This document shows positions 36,022-45,021 of a stretch of DNA of 64,000 bases, piece after piece. Each line of letters opens with the position of its first letter. The first letter of the stretch is position 1. Below the pieces are notes generated by a model, which saw nothing but the letters and a program-made list of their open reading frames with translations, made no database searches and had not been told where the DNA came from. The DNA comes from Thermodesulfitimonas autotrophica (GTDB taxonomy: Bacteria; Bacillota; Desulfotomaculia; Desulfotomaculales; Ammonificaceae): positions 372,001 through 436,000 of the forward strand of contig NZ_RKRE01000002.1 in the NCBI RefSeq assembly GCF_003815015.1. Reading direction: 5' to 3'. The position numbers were made by a program, and so were the translations under genes.

Positions 36022-37797
36022 TTACCCTCCAATGATCAAATACGCAACTAACACGAGAAACAATGACAAAATCATGTAAGTGGCGTAATCCTGTATCTTT
36101 CCATTCTGTATAATGCCGATTACGTCGCTAAGTATCCTTAACCTCCTCGCTAAAAGATCTGCTAAAGGATAGACAACTCTGTGTTCAAAGCTCGAAACCC
36201 GTTCCCCGAAAGGTATGGTTACCCTATCCATGAGCCATCTGTAAGCCACTCCAACGTAGTTATACTCTGCCGGGACTACCGTCTTGTTAAGGCCTCTCAC
36301 GAATACAAATCCAACCTTTCGGTAAAACCAGTCCGTATCCAAGTTTAAAACTGGTTTTGGTTTCAGTTTCTTAAGGAAGGTGCTGAAAACCAATCCGGTA
36401 AAGGCAAAAAGCCCTAATGTATCAAGTATATGTTGCAGGGTGTAAGGTTTGTACTCTATGGGATATGGCAGGAGTTTATAAAAGACCCCCGGGAAACATC
36501 CGATCACTATGCAAAGGGCTGACGCAAAAGCCATTGCAATGCTCATGTTTGCTGGAATAGGCGAGCTTCTGTAATCCGTCCTCGGTTCGGAAAAGAATGT
36601 ATAGTAACCCATCTTCAAGACGATACTCAAGAACGTTCCTGTTGTAGCAAGATTCAAAAGAAGATAGGCAAATGAATTATGAATCTCCGCCGATGCGGAA
36701 ATGGTTACTGCCTTGCTAACAAAACCACTTGTTAATGGCAGTCCAGATATCGAAAGACCACCGACAAAGAAGAAAAGCGCAACTATCGGGCTATATCTGT
36801 AAAAACCACCAAGCTCTGAGATCTTTTCCTTGCCTGTTGCATATATGACGGCACCCGCAGACATAAAGAGTAGACCCTTATAAATGATGTGAGCGAATGC
36901 ATGAGCAGAAGAACCATCAAGTGCCATTGCTGTACCCAGCCCAACCCCACAGACCATGTAGCCAACCTGACTTATAATGTGGTAGGACAGCAGCCTTCTT
37001 AGATTGTTCTCCATTGTTGCGTATATAACCCCATATATTGCCATGATTGCCCCAAAATATATCAATAGCTCAGTCCCAGGAAATGCCCTGATCAAGGCAT
37101 AGACTGCTGATTTCGTGGTGAATGCGCTAAGAAACACACTCCCATAAATGGTGGCACTCGGATACGCATCTGGTAGCCACGCATTCAAGGGGGGCACAGC
37201 TGCGCACAACATAACGCCGAGAAGAATCAGCCAAAAGAACGGCTCATTACTGTAACGAGTAAGGTTTGTGAACTCGACTGATCCAATACTGGTTATATAA
37301 AGCATCATACCCGCAAATACCATTAAGCCACTGAATACGTGAACCATTATGTATCTGTATCCAGCCTTTACAGCCTGCTTAGACCTTTGTGCCCAGATGA
37401 GCAGGACTGCACTGAACGCTAACATTTCCCAAAACAAATAGAAACTCAAGATATCTGCAGCAAACACAACACCTAAAGCGCTTCCACAATACATTAGCCC
37501 TGCAAGATGCTGCAGCCAGTCATCTATGTGATAGCAATAGATCATCCCGATGAGTCCGACTATGCAAAACACATAAGCAAACAAAAGACTCAGGCTATCT
37601 ACCCTGACCAGAGGCGTGATCTCGTACCCAAATAAGCTGATAGATCCGTAATGCCCAGGCGAAGATGTCAGGCAGATAAAAAGGGCCGAAGCAGTCAACA
37701 AAACAGCGTACGGAGATCTGACCCTCTTGGACAATAATGGTGTAAGAAAAGCCCCAAATATAAGAACCAATCCTGGATGCAAAAAGCTATTCAGCAT
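36022..37797 (-). CDS. antiporter-like subunit in the NuoL position (MrpD-like, with long C-terminal extension)
   Basis: 591 residues from the ATG at 37797 (GAAGGAGG ribosome site; the longer frame overlaps the upstream gene by 45 bases). Antiporter core with DILSFYLFWEMLAFSAVLLIW, PPLNAWLPDAYPSATIYGSVFLSAFTTKSAVYALI and NLRRLLSYHIISQVGYM. After residue about 470 it carries an extension containing NLDTDWFYRKVGF and a last helix (QDYATYMILSLFLVLVAYLI), as in NuoL and in long MrpD-like proteins. The core looks closer to MrpD than to standard NuoL. It probably supplies the distal pump and its lateral element. Confidence 0.85.
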   Translation of the reverse strand: MLNSFLHPGLVLIFGAFLTPLLSKRVRSPYAVLLTASALFICLTSSPGHYGSISLFGYEITPLVRVDSLSLLFAYVFCIVGLIGMIYCYHIDDWLQHLAGLMYCGSALGVVFAADILSFYLFWEMLAFSAVLLIWAQRSKQAVKAGYRYIMVHVFSGLMVFAGMMLYITSIGSVEFTNLTRYSNEPFFWLILLGVMLCAAVPPLNAWLPDAYPSATIYGSVFLSAFTTKSAVYALIRAFPGTELLIYFGAIMAIYGVIYATMENNLRRLLSYHIISQVGYMVCGVGLGTAMALDGSSAHAFAHIIYKGLLFMSAGAVIYATGKEKISELGGFYRYSPIVALFFFVGGLSISGLPLTSGFVSKAVTISASAEIHNSFAYLLLNLATTGTFLSIVLKMGYYTFFSEPRTDYRSSPIPANMSIAMAFASALCIVIGCFPGVFYKLLPYPIEYKPYTLQHILDTLGLFAFTGLVFSTFLKKLKPKPVLNLDTDWFYRKVGFVFVRGLNKTVVPAEYNYVGVAYRWLMDRVTIPFGERVSSFEHRVVYPLADLLARRLRILSDVIGIIQNGKIQDYATYMILSLFLVLVAYLIIGG

Positions 37798-38011
37798 AAT
37801 AGTCCTCCTTCTTGCTAAGGATCTTGCTAAGGAGTTTTGCAATGAGAACTATCAAGCCAGCTCCGACAAACCCAAGAATGCAGCCAAATCCAGGCACCTT
37901 CTCAAAAGGAAAATGAGGATGTCCGTATCCTAGTGCCGTTAAGAAGACAGCCTCGAGTATGAAGATTAAGACACACGATACGTAAAGCCAGCCTTTAACG
38001 GTCATCTTCAT
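37787..38011 (-). CDS. 74-aa two-helix membrane protein in the nuo operon
   Basis: 74 residues. Two hydrophobic segments (about 8-29 and 40-62) separated by HPHFPFEKVPGFGC, with a Lys-rich C-terminus. It overlaps both neighbours: its start overlaps the previous stop by four bases and its stop lies inside the next gene's ribosome-site region. Not a known Nuo subunit by sequence. Its place between two MrpD-like antiporter genes suggests an accessory membrane subunit. Function not recognised. Confidence 0.75.
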   Translation of the reverse strand: MKMTVKGWLYVSCVLIFILEAVFLTALGYGHPHFPFEKVPGFGCILGFVGAGLIVLIAKLLSKILSKKEDYYAE

Positions 38012-39471
38012 ATCACCGTCTTTATGAGCTTTATCAAAAAGTCTGGATATATCCCGAGCAAAATGGTAAACAAAGCAGTTATCAACAACGGGATGGCACA
38101 GAAGTAGTTTTCCTTAACGCTCTCGAGGGATGTAGGGTCATCTGGATTCATAAAGAATGCCCTGTAAACGATAGGCAAGAAGTACGCAGCATTAAGAAGT
38201 GAGCTCGTTACGAACACACCTACGAGTATGGGTTTACCTATGGCAAGTGCTCCCTCTACGAGATAAAACTTTGAGACAAAACCTGCGAACACTGGGATAC
38301 CGATCATACTCAGGGTTGCCAGGAGGAAGGAAAACATCGAGACAGGCATCTTTCTACCTATACCGTTTAGTTGACTTATCTCAGTCTTATGGGAAGAGAC
38401 ATATACAGAGCCAGCAACGAAAAACATGGTTATCTTAGAAAACGCGTGCATGCTTATATGTATGAGTCCGCCTACGATAGCCGCTGGTGACAGCATTGTC
38501 ACCCCGAGGATGATATATGAAAGGTTACTCACAGTTGAAAAGGCAAGTCTTGCCTTAAAGTTATCACGTGTAAGTGCAATACAGGATGCAGTTATAATGG
38601 TAAATGCTGTTAAGATGAAAAGGATGTCCTGTATACCGAGTGACTTTATTGTTTGAGGACCGTAAACATGAAGGATAACTCTCGCTATCGAGAACACACC
38701 CGCCTTTACTACGGCAACTGCGTGAAGAAGAGCACTTACTGGTGTAGGTGCAACCATTGCTGCGGGTAACCAACTATGCAGTGGCATCACGGCTGCCTTC
38801 GTAAAACCGTATACGTAAAGGAGCAAGGCCAATTGAAGCAGTCCCTTGTGCAAGTCGGTCAGTTCTTGAGAGATTATGCCTCCATGCCTGAATTCAAGCG
38901 TTCCCGTAAGTATGTATGTGATAACTATCGCTGCAAGTGCAAATAGCTTTGCTCCGCCGAGCAGATATATTACATATTGCCTTCCACCTTCCAGCGATTC
39001 CTTATCCTCTTTATGGGCAACCAAAGGTATGGTTGCAATAGTTAGTGCCTCATAGAAGATAAACATTGTAAAGAGGTTTGATGCAAAGGCGATACCCATG
39101 GTAGATGCAAGGGAGATAGCAAAACATGCAAAGTATCTCGTCTGAGCATGCTCTTGAAGTGATCTCATGTAACCGATTGAATAAAATGTAGTCAATACCC
39201 ATAAGAAGGATGCCCCTATAGCAAACAGTAGGCCCAAACCATCCACCTTAAAGGCAAGATCTATACCAGGAAGGATCGTTGCTATCTTTATAGCAATCTC
39301 TTTGCCTTCAAGGAAAGGAGGTATCATCATTACTACAAAAGAAAACTTCAACACCCCTGCTATAATTGATACAGCCTCACGCAAATTAGGGTTTCTATCC
39401 CCTATTAGAACTATCAGACCAGCTGCAAGCAGGGAAACACAAATCGCACACAGTGGCAGTAGCTCCATCAT
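38008..39471 (-). CDS. additional MrpD-like antiporter subunit
   Basis: 487 residues, about 14 transmembrane helices. Core motifs: FTMFIFYEALTIATIPLVAH with the conserved Glu, KAAVMPLHSWLPAAMVAPTPVSALLHAVAVVKAGVFSIAR with conserved Lys residues, DNFKARLAFSTVSNLSYI, and MIGIPVFAGFVSKF. It is a fourth antiporter-type protein beside the NuoL-position protein, NuoM and NuoN. Overlaps nuoK by four bases. Confidence 0.87.
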   Translation of the reverse strand: MMELLPLCAICVSLLAAGLIVLIGDRNPNLREAVSIIAGVLKFSFVVMMIPPFLEGKEIAIKIATILPGIDLAFKVDGLGLLFAIGASFLWVLTTFYSIGYMRSLQEHAQTRYFACFAISLASTMGIAFASNLFTMFIFYEALTIATIPLVAHKEDKESLEGGRQYVIYLLGGAKLFALAAIVITYILTGTLEFRHGGIISQELTDLHKGLLQLALLLYVYGFTKAAVMPLHSWLPAAMVAPTPVSALLHAVAVVKAGVFSIARVILHVYGPQTIKSLGIQDILFILTAFTIITASCIALTRDNFKARLAFSTVSNLSYIILGVTMLSPAAIVGGLIHISMHAFSKITMFFVAGSVYVSSHKTEISQLNGIGRKMPVSMFSFLLATLSMIGIPVFAGFVSKFYLVEGALAIGKPILVGVFVTSSLLNAAYFLPIVYRAFFMNPDDPTSLESVKENYFCAIPLLITALFTILLGIYPDFLIKLIKTVI

Positions 39472-39818
39472 CTTTTAACCCCTCGCGATGCAAGGAAATC
39501 TGATCTTTCTGGCAAGTCCTCCTTAAGTTCGCTTAAATCTGATAAGTCTATGTTTCCACGCAGGCTAAAGTTCCCGACAAGCAAAGAAAGCCCCACTGCA
39601 ACAGATCCTGCTGCCACAGCGATTGTAAAAAGCACAAGAACCTGTCCCCTTAGATCCTGCAGATAATGTGACAACGCAACAAGGGCAAGGTTTACACCGC
39701 TTAACATCACCTCAAGCGATATAAGGAGGAGTATTAAATTTCTGTTAATAAGCACACTTATCAAACCCATACCAAAAACTGTAGCCGCAAGGATCAGGTA
39801 AAGCTCCAGTGATATCAT
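39468..39818 (-). CDS. nuoK: complex I subunit NuoK
   Basis: 116 residues, three transmembrane helices with two conserved membrane Glu (NLILLLISLEVMLSGVNLAL is diagnostic). Slightly longer than usual because of a charged C-terminal tail (SDLSELKEDLPERSDF). Four-base overlaps with both neighbours. Confidence 0.95.
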   Translation of the reverse strand: MISLELYLILAATVFGMGLISVLINRNLILLLISLEVMLSGVNLALVALSHYLQDLRGQVLVLFTIAVAAGSVAVGLSLLVGNFSLRGNIDLSDLSELKEDLPERSDFLASRGVKR

Positions 39819-40324
39819 GACCTACCCCTCCATGCAATCGCCACAACTGCAATCATCGGGATTAGCAGTATCACACCAATTAGAAAGAAAGGAAAGGCAA
39901 ACTCGTTAAAAAGAACTGACCCAACCGCTTTTGTATGTCCAACCCTTTCGATGTATTCAATGCTGTATTGTCCCTTCCATGTAGGCATAATCTTTGAAAG
40001 CGTCAATGCCAGAACGGCCATCATAGCGAGTCCTACTGCCACCCTTCCCTGCCAAAGATTCGTAAATCTTTCTTCTCTTGGCATTTCCCTTACGCCAAGC
40101 AAAAATACTGTAAAAAGAAACATCACAAGTATCGCTCCTGCATAAACTATAATCTGAACAGCTGCAAGAAACTCCGCATTAAGGAATAAATAAAGCACTG
40201 CTATATGCATGAAAAGTAGCAGCAGCCACAATACTGCATGGATAGGATTACGCCTTGAAAGTGCCATTAAAGTTATCCCTATTATCGATAAGGCAAAATA
40301 TCCGAAGATCAAATATAGCATCAC
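39815..40324 (-). CDS. nuoJ: complex I subunit NuoJ
   Basis: 169 residues, five transmembrane helices. The diagnostic segment is AEFLAAVQIIVYAGAILVMFLFTVFLLG, including the pi-bulge helix 3 of the E-channel. A periplasmic loop carries YIERVGHTKAVGSVLFNEF. Overlaps nuoH and nuoK. Confidence 0.95.
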   Translation of the reverse strand: MMLYLIFGYFALSIIGITLMALSRRNPIHAVLWLLLLFMHIAVLYLFLNAEFLAAVQIIVYAGAILVMFLFTVFLLGVREMPREERFTNLWQGRVAVGLAMMAVLALTLSKIMPTWKGQYSIEYIERVGHTKAVGSVLFNEFAFPFFLIGVILLIPMIAVVAIAWRGRS

Positions 40325-41313
40325 GTAAGCCTCCTTATAAGTGCTGTAATCACTAAGTTAAATATTCCAGCAGGTATTAAGACTTTCCAGCCCATGTTCA
40401 AAAGCTGATCAAACCTGTATCGCGGCAGTGTTGCCCTAACCCAGATGTACAGAAAGATAAAGATATAAACCTTCAAGGCAAACCAAACAGTACCGGGGAC
40501 ATAAGACAACCAGGGGATAAGATCACTAACAAAACGAGGAATCGTCCAGCCACCAAGAAAACACAAGACAGCAAGGCATGCCATTACATACATGGCAACA
40601 TACTCTGCAAGAAAGAACAAAGCATAGCGGAACGCACTGTATTCTGTAAGATAGCCTGCAACAAGCTCTGTCTCTGCCTCCGGTAGATCAAATGGTGCCC
40701 TGTTTGTCTCTGCAAAGGCAGCGATAGTAAACACGACAAAACCTACAATTTGTGGGATCACATACATGCCAAAACGGCTCTCATACTGAGCCATGACTAT
40801 ATCTGAAAGCCTGAGCGAACCAGCCATAAGTACCACCGAAGCAAGGCTCAACCCTAAGGCTATCTCATAACTTAGCACCTGGGCGGCAGACCTTATCCCA
40901 CCAAGGAACGAGTATCTGCTGTTTGATGACCATCCTGCAAGTATAACGCCATACACTGCCACAGAGGCTGATGCAAGTATAAAAAGCAACCCCAAGTTTA
41001 TATCAGCAAGGATAAATCCTTTGTCAAATGGAAGGACGGTAAGATTCGCCATGGTAAAGGCGAGTACGATAACGGGTGAGATCTTAAAGATCAGCCTGTA
41101 CGCATCCTGGGGAACGATATCCTCCTTGAAGAATAGTTTTATAAAATCGGCAATTGGTTGCAGTAGTCCGTGCGGACCAACCTCCTTTGGACCGTACCTG
41201 GCCTGCACCCTACCTATGATCTTACGCTCAGCATAGGTAGTATAAGCTACATGAAAAAGGACAACCCCAAACACTATGGCCGTCTTTACCACTATCCAGA
41301 AGATCTCGGTCAT
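40321..41313 (-). CDS. nuoH: complex I subunit NuoH
   Basis: 330 residues, eight helices. Quinone-chamber subunit: [40 protein letters not shown] (typical), [26 protein letters not shown] with the acidic loop residues, and [18 protein letters not shown]. It links the peripheral arm to the pumps. Normal length and all landmark acidic residues seen. Confidence 0.97.
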   Translation of the reverse strand: MTEIFWIVVKTAIVFGVVLFHVAYTTYAERKIIGRVQARYGPKEVGPHGLLQPIADFIKLFFKEDIVPQDAYRLIFKISPVIVLAFTMANLTVLPFDKGFILADINLGLLFILASASVAVYGVILAGWSSNSRYSFLGGIRSAAQVLSYEIALGLSLASVVLMAGSLRLSDIVMAQYESRFGMYVIPQIVGFVVFTIAAFAETNRAPFDLPEAETELVAGYLTEYSAFRYALFFLAEYVAMYVMACLAVLCFLGGWTIPRFVSDLIPWLSYVPGTVWFALKVYIFIFLYIWVRATLPRYRFDQLLNMGWKVLIPAGIFNLVITALIRRLT

Positions 41314-41855
41314 CCTTCTCTGTCCTCCAATATTTTCTGAAACCCGGACCAGATAGATCTCCCTTGCAGTGGGTAATCCTTTCTCAAAGGATGACCATCC
41401 CAGTCTTCAGGCATAAGGATCCTGCGAAGGTCAGGATGCCCTCTGAACCTGATTCCGAACATATCGTAGCACTCTCTCTCATGCCAGTTACTCCCCGGCC
41501 AGAGTTCGGTTACACTATCTATCTCTGGATCGTCTTCATCAACCTGCACCCTTATCCTTATCTGGTGTCTCTTACTGATGCTGTAAAGCTGATACACCAC
41601 TTCAAACCTTGGTTTCCTAGGAAAGTAGTCAACACCACAAAGATCCTGCAAATGATCAAACGAATGCTCATCCCTCAAGTATCTAAGTACCTCTTTTATC
41701 CCCTCATTTTTAACAATCACTGCTATCTGACCCCTAAAACTCGCTATCTCGATTACCCTTTCTGGAAACTTTGCCCTGAGATCCTCCGCAACACTGATCG
41801 AATATGTCATCTTCTGTGCCATGTGACCCTCCGCAACACTGATCGAATATATCAT
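41310..41855 (-). CDS. nuoC: complex I subunit NuoC
   Basis: 30-kDa subunit homologue, up to 181 residues. [24 protein letters not shown] and the signature [40 protein letters not shown] are clear. Start uncertain: the ATG at 41855 overlaps the nuoA stop (ATGA), but an ATG at 41822 has a GGAGG at good spacing. That GGAGG lies in the first of two tandem copies of a 23-base stretch (repeat unit 45 bases). It is separate from NuoD, not fused. Confidence 0.93.
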   Translation of the reverse strand: MIYSISVAEGHMAQKMTYSISVAEDLRAKFPERVIEIASFRGQIAVIVKNEGIKEVLRYLRDEHSFDHLQDLCGVDYFPRKPRFEVVYQLYSISKRHQIRIRVQVDEDDPEIDSVTELWPGSNWHERECYDMFGIRFRGHPDLRRILMPEDWDGHPLRKDYPLQGRSIWSGFQKILEDREG

Positions 41856-42232
41856 TTCTTATGCCATGTAAGCGCTCCAATCAATATCTCGTAAATGTAA
41901 CCAATAAGAATCAGCCAGATAAACCCAATCATCGCCCAAAAACCTGCAGAACCAATCTCATTGAAGGCGACAGCCCATGGATAGAGAAATATCACCTCAA
42001 CATCAAACACAACAAAGAGAATGGCGAGCAAGAAAAACCCTATGGAGAACCTATCCCTTGGGGCACCACTTGGCGGATTACCTGACTCGAAAGCAACAAG
42101 CTTTGCTCTACTATACCTTCGCGGTGCAACTATACTGTTTACTATCAGTCCTCCCACTGCAATTACAGTAGCAAGAATTAAAGCAACCAAGACAGGCAGA
42201 TACTTAACAGGTATGTAGCTACCTGGCTCCAC
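41852..42232 (-). CDS. nuoA: complex I subunit NuoA
   Basis: 126 residues, three transmembrane helices. Signature loop [44 protein letters not shown] includes the conserved Glu and the FDVE element. Overlaps the 3' end of nuoI by 14 bases. nuoA is usually the first nuo gene; here it is fourth among the nuo genes (B-D-I-A-C-H-J-K). Confidence 0.95.
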   Translation of the reverse strand: MEPGSYIPVKYLPVLVALILATVIAVGGLIVNSIVAPRRYSRAKLVAFESGNPPSGAPRDRFSIGFFLLAILFVVFDVEVIFLYPWAVAFNEIGSAGFWAMIGFIWLILIGYIYEILIGALTWHKK

Positions 42233-42821
42233 TGTATACCTCCTTGTTCAATTTGATAGGGGTTATCGTTCTCTTCTTTGCTGGCAACCTCTTTAGATCA
42301 ATTCCTTCAGGTTTCCAGAACTTGTTCACGTATTCCCTATCCCCATAACCTGCCACGAACTCATCCCAGTTTCTTAAAAGGGATTCTATGTCAAAATAGT
42401 TTGTTTTCCTATCAAACGCGGCATACTCATAAAACTCTGTTAACACGATGGCACAAACAGGGCAAACCTCCTCGCAGTAACCACAAAAGATACATCTGAA
42501 GGCATCTATCTCGTACTTCGTAAGTATCCTCCTGCCTGTCTCTGCATCGACCGAATACTCTATGTGTATACATTGTGGGGGACAGACTGCTGCGCATTTT
42601 GTGCATGCAACACATCTATATGTTCCTGTCTCTGGATCTCTAACAAAGGCGTGTCTACCGCGAAAGCCATCAAACGGATCCCTCTTTTCCTTTGGATATC
42701 TCCTTGTGACAGGATGAGTAAACATCGTCTTTAACGTAATAAGCATTCCTCTAAGAAGGTCAAACAATAGCATCTTCTTAAGGAGGTCAAAAAACAGTAC
42801 CTTCTTCACGATGCCCGTCAT
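42219..42821 (-). CDS. nuoI: complex I subunit NuoI (two [4Fe-4S] clusters)
   Basis: 200 residues. Two ferredoxin motifs: [12 protein letters not shown] at about 70-81 and [12 protein letters not shown] at about 109-120, carrying clusters N6a and N6b. N-terminal amphipathic membrane-surface helix contains a small internal repeat ([21 protein letters not shown] pattern). It is placed between nuoD and nuoA, not beside nuoH as is usual. Confidence 0.95.
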   Translation of the reverse strand: MTGIVKKVLFFDLLKKMLLFDLLRGMLITLKTMFTHPVTRRYPKEKRDPFDGFRGRHAFVRDPETGTYRCVACTKCAAVCPPQCIHIEYSVDAETGRRILTKYEIDAFRCIFCGYCEEVCPVCAIVLTEFYEYAAFDRKTNYFDIESLLRNWDEFVAGYGDREYVNKFWKPEGIDLKRLPAKKRTITPIKLNKEVYSGAR

Positions 42822-44023
42822 CTGTCCGCCTCTCCCATAACTATGTCAAGCGTCCCTATGATGGCTATTACATCTGCAAGTAGATGTCCCTCACACAGCC
42901 TTGGTATGGCTTGTATATGAACAAACGATGGTGCCCTCAGTCTCAGCCTGAAAGGTCTTCCTGATCCATCACTTACTATGTAAAAACCAAGCTCGCCTTT
43001 GGGAACTTCAACCGCTGAGTAGAGCTCACCTACAGGCATAACGGGCTGTCTTTCTTCTAAAAGTGTTATAAATCCATGTTTTAAGGAACCTTCCGCCAAA
43101 ATTATCCTATGTCCCTGGCACGGCATATCAAGCTCTGGTGCGGAATCCGCAAGAATCTCCCCTTTGGGCATCTTCTCTATGCACTGTCTTACAATAAGAG
43201 CTGACTGGCTTATCTCCCTTATCCTGCATAGATACCTATCGTACGTGTCTCCATTCTCTCCTAATGGGACATTAAACTCAACCTGATCGTAGGCATCGTA
43301 AGGCATATGCTTTCTTATGTCATAGTAAACACCGGAACCACGTAGCGCCGGACCTGTTAAGCCCCATGCGACTGCCTCTTCAGGGCTGATTACCCCAATA
43401 CCCCGCGTCCTTTCTATCCATATCCTGTTCTCCGTAAGCAATCCTTCGTATTCATCGACCCGTCTCAGTATCAAGCCTGTGAAATCATATATTTCTTGAA
43501 GAACCTCTTCCTTGAGATCGTTTCTTACCCCGCCGATCCTCGCATAACTCACGGTAAGCCTTGCACCACAGATTTTCTCAAAAATATCAAGAATCATCTC
43601 CCTTTCCCGAAAGGCGTATAGAAACACTGTCATCGCACCTATATCGAGGGCATGAGTGGCAAGCCAGAGAAGATGACTGCTAATTCTTCCAAGCTCTGCG
43701 ACAAGCGTCCGGATGAACTTTGCTCTTGGCGGCGGCTCAACACCCATCAACCTCTCCACTGCAACGCAGTAGCCGATGTTGTTGAGCATACTCGATATGT
43801 AGTCAAGCCTATCAGTTAGTGGCAATGCAGAGGTATAAGACTTATATTCGGCTAGCCTTTCAATCCCTCTGTGAAGATAACCCACATCAGGTACGCACTT
43901 TAACACCCTCTCACCCTCAAACTCCATGTACAGCCTCAACACGCCGTGGGTTGCAGGGTGATGTGGCCCCATCTGCAAGACGAATCTTGTCTCCGAGAGC
44001 CTTTCTATCTCCATCTGCCCCAA
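42818..44023 (-). CDS. nuoD: complex I subunit NuoD (49-kDa)
   Basis: 401 residues from a TTG at 44023 (ATG at 44014 is an alternative). Quinone-site loop [18 protein letters not shown] with the conserved His; [37 protein letters not shown]-terminal [36 protein letters not shown]. The Cys ligands of NiFe hydrogenases are absent, so this is a quinone-type NuoD and not a hydrogenase large subunit. Overlaps nuoB by 19 bases. Confidence 0.96.
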   Translation of the reverse strand: MGQMEIERLSETRFVLQMGPHHPATHGVLRLYMEFEGERVLKCVPDVGYLHRGIERLAEYKSYTSALPLTDRLDYISSMLNNIGYCVAVERLMGVEPPPRAKFIRTLVAELGRISSHLLWLATHALDIGAMTVFLYAFREREMILDIFEKICGARLTVSYARIGGVRNDLKEEVLQEIYDFTGLILRRVDEYEGLLTENRIWIERTRGIGVISPEEAVAWGLTGPALRGSGVYYDIRKHMPYDAYDQVEFNVPLGENGDTYDRYLCRIREISQSALIVRQCIEKMPKGEILADSAPELDMPCQGHRIILAEGSLKHGFITLLEERQPVMPVGELYSAVEVPKGELGFYIVSDGSGRPFRLRLRAPSFVHIQAIPRLCEGHLLADVIAIIGTLDIVMGEADR

Positions 44024-44520
44024 CGCTGCCTTTCTCCCTTTATCTTTTCCTGTAGTTTAAGTAACCCGTACATCAATGCCTCAGGTCTTGGTGGACAGCC
44101 AGGGACATAGACATCCACGGGAAGGAAGCTATCTACCCCTTGGACCGTGCTGTATGTGTTAAACACCCCTCCTGAGCATGCGCAACTGCCCATCGCTACA
44201 ACATATTTAGGCTCTGGCATCTGGTCATAGACCCTCTTCACAACCGGTGCCATCTTATATGTAACCGTACCAGCTACAATCATGACATCTGCTTGTCTTG
44301 GCGATGCCCTGAAGAGGATACCAAACCTGTCAAGATCATGATGTGAAGCGCCCGTAGCCATCATCTCAATGGCACAACATGCGAGTCCGAATGTGAGCGG
44401 CCACAGGGAGTTGCTTCTACCCCAATTAACAAGCTTGTCCAGTGTTGTCAGAATCACGCTCGTTCCAGAGACAAGCCTGACACCTTCTTCAACCTCCACA
44501 GTATCAGTAAAGAGACTCAT
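44005..44520 (-). CDS. nuoB: complex I subunit NuoB (cluster N2)
   Basis: 171 residues. N2 ligands: tandem Cys in [16 protein letters not shown], the Cys of [14 protein letters not shown], and the Cys of [12 protein letters not shown]. This is the last cluster before quinone. Its start lies within the 3' end of the PsrB-like ferredoxin gene (17-base overlap), which ties the molybdoenzyme genes and the complex I genes into one coupled translation unit. Confidence 0.97.
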   Translation of the reverse strand: MSLFTDTVEVEEGVRLVSGTSVILTTLDKLVNWGRSNSLWPLTFGLACCAIEMMATGASHHDLDRFGILFRASPRQADVMIVAGTVTYKMAPVVKRVYDQMPEPKYVVAMGSCACSGGVFNTYSTVQGVDSFLPVDVYVPGCPPRPEALMYGLLKLQEKIKGERQRWGRWR

Positions 44521-45010
44521 AGCTCTCCCTCACAAAGCGTTCTCTCTTCCGAAGGGATGCCTCCTCAGCTCTTATCCATTTAAGGGCATGGGTAGTGCAC
44601 TTTGTTACGCAGGCTGGTTCTAATCCTTGATCTATCCTGTCTTTGCAGTAGTCACACTTTACTACCTTACCTGTCTCCGGATTCCACTGTGGTACGCCCC
44701 ATGGACATGCAGTAATACAAGCCTTACAACCTACACATAGATCATCTTGAACAAAGACTATCCCGTCTTTTGCCCTTCTCTGCATCGCACCTGTAGGACA
44801 TGCCGCCACACACCAGGGTTTCTCGCAGTGAAAGCATGGCATGAATACAAAGCGTTGCCTTGGCAGTCCGCCAATCATCTTTATCTCTGTCGGTATAATC
44901 CTACAAAGCCTTGGACCAACAGGAAGACCCTTATTAGCCTTGCAATGAACCTCGCATGCGTGACAACCAATGCATCTGTCATGATCCTGGTGTATATAGT
45001 AGATGCTCAT
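44504..45010 (-). CDS. PsrB/DmsB-like four-cluster ferredoxin subunit
   Basis: 168 residues, no signal peptide. Cys at 13, 16, 19, 23; 59, 62, 67, 71; 92, 95, 98, 102; and 119, 122, 134, 138 give ligands for four [4Fe-4S] clusters, as in electron-transfer subunits of molybdopterin enzymes ([16 protein letters not shown] is typical). It would carry electrons between the molybdoenzyme and the NuoI/NuoB clusters. Strong AGGAGG ribosome site. No PsrC/NrfD-type membrane partner is present. Confidence 0.93.
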   Translation of the reverse strand: MSIYYIHQDHDRCIGCHACEVHCKANKGLPVGPRLCRIIPTEIKMIGGLPRQRFVFMPCFHCEKPWCVAACPTGAMQRRAKDGIVFVQDDLCVGCKACITACPWGVPQWNPETGKVVKCDYCKDRIDQGLEPACVTKCTTHALKWIRAEEASLRKRERFVRESYESLY

Positions 45011-45021
45011 CGTATGACCTC

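Noticed and set aside
42818-44520. NuoB/NuoD pair as a membrane [NiFe] hydrogenase
   Set aside because: NuoD lacks the paired CxxC nickel ligands and has the quinone-site GPHHPATHG loop.
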